The notes below the pieces were generated by a model. The model had not been told where the DNA came from. It did not search any database and saw nothing but the letters and a program-made list of their open reading frames with translations. The position numbers were made by a program, and so were the translations under genes. A stretch of DNA of 37,484 nt from Gemmatimonadota bacterium (lineage in GTDB: Bacteria; Gemmatimonadota; Gemmatimonadetes; Longimicrobiales; Gaopeijiaceae). Shown in pieces: positions 34,280 to 37,484 of the stretch. The stretch lies in assembly GCA_028873825.1 (NCBI GenBank), contig JAPPNM010000105.1, positions 1-37,484 on the forward strand. The letters run 5' to 3'. The first letter of the stretch is position 1; every line of letters starts with the position of its first letter.

Positions 34280-34309
34280 TTGCGTGCCCAGTCCGGTCCG
34301 GGCTAGCTT
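34280..34309 (+). promoter_or_regulatory. Putative promoter of the LuxR-type regulator
   Basis: TTGCGT (34280-34285), an 18-base spacer and TAGCTT (34304-34309). The leader to ATG 34375 is about 60 bases and ends in the ribosome binding site GGGAAGGAAAG. Confidence 0.45.
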
Positions 34310-34374
34310 GCTCGTTCGGTCGGCGTTACGGCCAGTTCGGAGCTTCCGAGCCCACTCGTAGGGAAGGAAAGCGA

Positions 34375-35526
34375 ATGTCGGCGGAGGACAGGTTCGAGCG
34401 CGTGCTGGAGGGTCTCTCCAGGGCGGCGCTGTCGGACATCGGGTGGGAATCGGTAGCTGCCCTGATCCAGGACACGATCGGGGCGAACGGCCATAGCCTG
34501 ACGTACGCGGGGGTGGGTCCGGGGGGCGAGCCCAGGATTCACCTGGCCCGGTTCTTCGTGGGCCCGCAGCGCCGTCAGGATCACGAGCGAACGTATTTTC
34601 GCGACTACTTCCCGCGAGACGAGGCGATTCCGCGACTGAACGGACTTCGCGACGGCGAACTGGCCTTCAAGTCGGATCTCTACACCGACCACGAGAAGAA
34701 GACGTCTGTCGCATACAATGAGTTTCGGTGCGCCAACAACACGCAAGACGGCCTCTTCATGGGACTCGACGGGCTGGACGGCGGCGGGATCGTCCTGTCC
34801 TTCGGCAACTCCACTGAACGCACGGGCTGGGGGCACGATCAGATTCGGACCATCAGGCGCCTCGCGCCTCATCTGCGCCAGTTCGCGCGCGTACGGCGCG
34901 CAATGGACGATGCCGGGGCGCTGGGGGCATCGCTGTCCGAGCTGCTCGAGTCCCGGCGGTTGGGCATTGTCCAGCTGGACCGCCGCGGACACATCCGGGA
35001 GGCGAACGACCGCGCCCGGGGCATTCTGCTGAAATGCGACGGGCTCCGTGACCGCGGTGGCGTGCTGACCGCCCGGCCCCGCGGGGAGCACGCGGAACTG
35101 CAGCGGTTGCTGGCGCGGGCGCTGCCTCGGACGGGCGGTCAGGGCTCCGGAGGCTCGATGAAGGTCACGCGCAGAGAGGCTGCCGGACCCTTGGTTCTGG
35201 AAGTCCATCCCGCGCGGGAAACCGGCGCGAACCGTCGTGCATGGCAGTTGGGGGCGCTGGTGCTGCTCGTCGACCCGTCAGCCCGGCCGCGGGTGGATCC
35301 GGAGCTGGCAGCCGCGGTTCTCGGCTTGACGCCCGCGGAGAGCTTGGTGGCGGTGGGGCTGGCGACCGGCCAGACGGTAGCCGGCATCGCGCACGCGCAG
35401 GATGTCGCGGAGAGCACCGTGCGGACGCACCTGAAGCGGATCTACCGCAAGCAGAGAATCCGGAAGCAGACCGAGCTCGTGCGGAGAGTTCTGTCGCTGG
35501 ATGGGCTGCGAAGACGCTTCCGCTGA
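34375..35526 (+). CDS. LuxR-family regulator with PAS-like domain
   Basis: This gene encodes 383 residues from ATG 34375, preceded by GGGAAGGAAAG. Residues 1-185 form an unassigned sensor-like region. Residues about 190-310 look PAS-like (RRLGIVQLDRRGHIREANDR, then ARGILLKCDGL). The C-terminal 60 residues are a LuxR/GerE helix-turn-helix: LTPAESLVAVGLATGQTVAGIA, EDVAESTVRTHLK-type recognition segment, and IRKQTELVRRV. It is probably a DNA-binding transcriptional activator sensing an unknown signal. It lacks a phosphoreceiver domain. Its target may be the divergent propeller gene or the downstream barrel gene. Confidence 0.88.
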   Translation: MSAEDRFERVLEGLSRAALSDIGWESVAALIQDTIGANGHSLTYAGVGPGGEPRIHLARFFVGPQRRQDHERTYFRDYFPRDEAIPRLNGLRDGELAFKSDLYTDHEKKTSVAYNEFRCANNTQDGLFMGLDGLDGGGIVLSFGNSTERTGWGHDQIRTIRRLAPHLRQFARVRRAMDDAGALGASLSELLESRRLGIVQLDRRGHIREANDRARGILLKCDGLRDRGGVLTARPRGEHAELQRLLARALPRTGGQGSGGSMKVTRREAAGPLVLEVHPARETGANRRAWQLGALVLLVDPSARPRVDPELAAAVLGLTPAESLVAVGLATGQTVAGIAHAQDVAESTVRTHLKRIYRKQRIRKQTELVRRVLSLDGLRRRFR

Positions 35527-35568
35527 CGGAGAATCCGCCGCGGCAATCCGTCGGCATCCCCTGGGAAC

Positions 35569-35588
35569 CGTCCCCCAAAGAGGGGACG
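35569..35588 (+). terminator. Hairpin after the LuxR-type gene
   Basis: CGTCCCC (35569-35575) pairs with GGGGACG (35582-35588) over a six-base loop, about 45 bases after the stop. There is no U-tract, so efficiency is uncertain. Confidence 0.45.
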
Positions 35589-35708
35589 CGGCTCGAGTAT
35601 CCCTCCCAGTAGACTTGATTTCGACGGTATCCGATTCCCACAAGCTGGCGCTAGCCGCCGGAATGTCGTCCCCGAACCCACTCTTACCATAAGGATGAAG
35701 CCCAACCC

Positions 35709-36344
35709 ATGACGATCCGATCCTTCCTCCCTCACGCTTTCGCGGTGTCCGCGCTCCTCGCGCCGGCATCGCTCGCCGCCCAGACCTCCCTGTCGGTTGG
35801 GGGCGGCATCACCCTGGCGAAGGTCCAGCTCTCCGCGGACGGGCTTGACGTCACGCCGGACAGCCGCATGGGCTTAACGGTCGGCGTTTCCATGACCAAG
35901 CCGTTGTCGGAAACTGTCGACCTTCAGCTCGGCGGAGCTTACGTACAGAAGGGCTTCAAGGTCAGCCTGGATTTCTTCGGCGAGACGGTCGAGGGCGACC
36001 TGAAGCTGGATTACCTTGAGCTCACCGCTCTTGCGAAGCCTTCTTTCCCCATGGACGGGGAGATGTCGTTCCACGTGCTCGGGGGCCCTGCGCTGGGGGT
36101 CAGCATGGGGTGCTCGTCTACCGAAGGAGAAGAGACCGAAGACTGTTCGGACGACTTCGCCTCGTTGGATCTCGGTGTCCTGGTCGGGGCCGGCGTCCAG
36201 ATGGGCAGCTTCCGAGTCGACGCCGCGTACACGCTCGGGATCATGGATGTCAACGATGCGGACGAGGATCCGGCGAGCATAAAGAACCGGTCGATGTCCA
36301 TCCAGGCGGCGTACGTGATCCCGTTGGGGGGCGGCTCCCGATGA
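35709..36344 (+). CDS. Small outer-membrane beta-barrel (porin-like) protein
   Basis: This gene encodes 211 residues. A signal peptide ends SLAAQ at about residue 25. The mature part shows eight to ten amphipathic strands of the OMP_b-brl_2 type: LSVGGGITLAKVQL, MGLTVGVSM, VDLQLGGAYVQKGFKV, LKLDYLELTALAKPSF, MSFHVLGGPALGVSM, LDLGVLVGAGVQMG, FRVDAAYTLGI, and SIQAAYVIPLG at the end. An acidic loop with two Cys (CSSTEGEETEDCSDD) lies between strands and may form a disulfide. Its ligand or role is unknown. A tiny frame overlaps its stop (ATGA). Confidence 0.82.
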   Translation: MTIRSFLPHAFAVSALLAPASLAAQTSLSVGGGITLAKVQLSADGLDVTPDSRMGLTVGVSMTKPLSETVDLQLGGAYVQKGFKVSLDFFGETVEGDLKLDYLELTALAKPSFPMDGEMSFHVLGGPALGVSMGCSSTEGEETEDCSDDFASLDLGVLVGAGVQMGSFRVDAAYTLGIMDVNDADEDPASIKNRSMSIQAAYVIPLGGGSR

Positions 36345-36460
36345 TCCGGGCTGACGCCACGTACACGCTCGGGATCGCGTACTCACCCGGAGGTCCGAGC
36401 CCGTCGGCGGGACCACGTGTTGAAGACAGTGAAATTTCCAACCGAGAAAGGAGTCAGTGA
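36341..36460 (+). CDS. Possible tiny ORF repeating the barrel strand
   Basis: This frame has 39 codons from an ATG overlapping the barrel stop (ATGA) to a TGA overlapping the next ATG (TGATG). It reads MIRADATYTLGIAYSPGG and then a Ser/Pro/Glu-rich tail. RADATYTLGI closely copies RVDAAYTLGI from the preceding gene at both DNA and protein level. It is either the end of a barrel gene displaced by a partial duplication or a coupled small protein. Evidence for translation is only the overlap geometry. Confidence 0.3.
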   Translation: MIRADATYTLGIAYSPGGPSPSAGPRVEDSEISNRERSQ

Positions 36461-36792
36461 TGTTCAGTAACCGATCCCAGGCGAGTTTGCCATTCACGAG
36501 CCTCGCGTGTGGCCTCCTCGCATTGGCCTGGGGGTCCGTTGCCGCCTGTGGCGGCGACGACAAGATGACGGAGCCGGACGGCGATCTGTGCAGCGTAGGC
36601 GAGGTGCTTGGTCCCGGGGAGGAATGCTCCGTGGGGGCCGACACGTTCGAAGTCATGGCGGACGGCTTAGCCTGCCTTATCGAACCCGACGGCGGGAGCT
36701 GGGAGTGCAGCACCAGGGAACTTGCCAGGGGCGGTTTTTCGGCCAGCAACATTGATGACACGCTCGATTGGCGCATCGATTCGATGCCCTGA
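36460..36792 (+). CDS. Small cysteine-containing lipoprotein
   Basis: This gene encodes 110 residues from ATG 36460, with GAAAGGAG seven bases upstream. A signal peptide with lipobox SVAAC near residue 27 is followed by a short linker and four Cys (DLC, EEC, LAC, WEC) that could form two disulfides, then the ending NIDDTLDWRIDSMP. The pattern CSVGEVLGPGEECSV...F.V..DG.ACL is reminiscent of small envelope proteins of Gemmatimonadota-like genomes. No function is assigned. Confidence 0.7.
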   Translation: MFSNRSQASLPFTSLACGLLALAWGSVAACGGDDKMTEPDGDLCSVGEVLGPGEECSVGADTFEVMADGLACLIEPDGGSWECSTRELARGGFSASNIDDTLDWRIDSMP

Positions 36793-37369
36793 GGCGCCAT
36801 GGTCGAACGGACGCCGGTGTGCGGTTCCGCTCGTGCTGGCGCTCGCGTCAGCTTCCGGCCTGGAGGCTCAGGCGGTTGGCGACCGGGTTCGCGCCTCTCT
36901 GGCCGACCGGACGATGGTCGGAGAGGTCACCGCGGTGAGTGAGCACGGCTTACAGCTTGGCCACGAGGATGGCGAGTCCTCCCTTCTGTTCGCCGATCTG
37001 GTCAAGTTGGAGCGGAGCGTGGGCCGGAAGAGTGCGTGGATCGAGGGCTACTTGGTTGGAGCGACGCTTCTCGTCTACCCGGGGATCCAGCTGATCAGGA
37101 TCTGCGTTGATGACCCGTCGATGGGTGACAACGCCGTTCTCACCATATTCTGCATGATTTTTCTGATCGCACCGGGAGCAACGCTGGTGTGCGCCGGCGT
37201 TCTCGTCACCGGGCCGATCGGAGCGATCGTCGGCGCGTTCATTCGCACCGACGTTTGGGAGCAGGTAACGGTCCCCGGACCGCAGGTTCCGCCGCCGCTA
37301 CTGCTACCGCCTGTCCATTCGTTCGAGCGACCACGGCTCGAACTGGGCCTTCGGATTGCAGTATGGTGA
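36755..37369 (+). CDS. Small envelope protein with two membrane segments
   Basis: This gene encodes about 204 residues; the start is uncertain. ATG 36755 overlaps the previous gene by 38 bases, and a GTG near 36833 would give a very short signal. A hydrophobic stretch, VPLVLALASASGLEAQ, ends in the AQ cleavage site common in this window. The next 60 residues (VGDRVRASLADRTMVGEVTA, LLFADLVKLERSVGRKS) look like a small beta domain. Two hydrophobic segments follow (YLVGATLLVYPGIQLI and GATLVCAGVLVTGPIGAIVGAFI), then WEQVTVP. This layout is common in Gemmatimonadota hypothetical proteins. No role is known. Confidence 0.65.
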   Translation: MTRSIGASIRCPEAPWSNGRRCAVPLVLALASASGLEAQAVGDRVRASLADRTMVGEVTAVSEHGLQLGHEDGESSLLFADLVKLERSVGRKSAWIEGYLVGATLLVYPGIQLIRICVDDPSMGDNAVLTIFCMIFLIAPGATLVCAGVLVTGPIGAIVGAFIRTDVWEQVTVPGPQVPPPLLLPPVHSFERPRLELGLRIAVW

Positions 37370-37395
37370 GGGAGGTGTAGTCTGGCCCGCTCCTG

Positions 37396-37411
37396 GCAGC
37401 CCGTGGACAAA
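37396..37411. other. Edge motif, right copy
   Basis: GCAGCCCGTGGACAAA matches 4-19 in 14 of 16 bases. No gene is seen from 37370 to the end. Another GTAAAG block at 37475-37480 begins an AT-rich stretch cut off by the window end, possibly a third operator-like island. Confidence 0.25.
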
Positions 37412-37484
37412 ATCCCCCCGGCATTCGACCGGCGACGCATCCGCGCTGGCCGCTTCGCTTCACCCGTCCACGCTGTAAAGTATA

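Overview
The window is high-GC bacterial DNA. Its envelope proteins carry signal peptides ending in AQ, it encodes many lipoproteins, an NHL-type propeller protein, a CarboxypepD_reg/TonB receptor with a TlpA partner, and promoters with TAGCTT-like -10 boxes. This combination suggests Gemmatimonadota, perhaps a marine or host-associated lineage. That placement is inferred from protein style only; there is no rRNA or marker gene here.

Layout. (1) 119-6752, minus strand: a giant secreted lipoprotein with alternating Ig-like (BID_2-type) and leucine-rich-repeat modules and a C-terminal metzincin-like zinc protease. It is split into two reading frames by one apparent frameshift near 3762. (2) 6962-9056: a compact operon of a YbjN-like protein, PspA and a class IV (D-amino acid) aminotransferase. 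(3) 9109-13046: a visibly less GC-rich two-gene cassette, a PHP/SMC-like ATPase (TrlF-like) plus an AlbA_2 (Schlafen-type)/HATPase protein, a candidate defence module. (4) 13058-22086: a peptidoglycan-salvage cluster. NamZ (DUF1343) is divergent from NagZ, then a NagZ-AmiE-like fusion, a sodium:solute symporter and a BadF/BadG-type sugar kinase. (5) 22227-29602: a rearranged zone. An outer-membrane barrel gene is followed by two copies of a six-bladed TolB-like propeller lipoprotein, surrounded by fragments of toxin-antitoxin genes (HigB, FitA, FitB, VapC/PIN), a PD-(D/E)XK nuclease and an IS630-type transposase, with duplicated promoters and leaders. (6) 29295-32231: an intact TonB-dependent receptor and a TlpA thioredoxin behind a perfect 16-base palindrome that overlaps the -10 region and looks like a metalloregulator operator. 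(7) 32369-37369: a VOC protein, an NHL-type propeller, a LuxR-type regulator and three small envelope proteins.

How the parts work together. Region 4 reads as a complete extracytoplasmic pathway: NamZ frees MurNAc, NagZ frees GlcNAc, the AmiE-like domain trims the stem peptide, the symporter imports the sugars and the kinase traps them. MurQ is not in the window. Region 5 records a tandem duplication of about 1.8 kb (propeller gene, receptor promoter, receptor start) at an offset of about 3.6 kb. The upstream copy then lost its receptor, whose 5' end is now fused in frame to a VapC remnant. The propeller start codons lie inside sequence that reads as FitB toxin, so the present lipoprotein N-termini seem to have been built partly from toxin-gene debris.

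Gene-free stretches longer than 300 bases are 23673-24261 (leader, HigB, FitA and FitB remnants), 25435-25853 (IS630 remnant and duplicated receptor promoter) and 27498-27913 (a transplanted leader and a FitB remnant). Very long antisense frames in the GC-rich genes are treated as shadows. No tRNA, rRNA or CRISPR array was seen.
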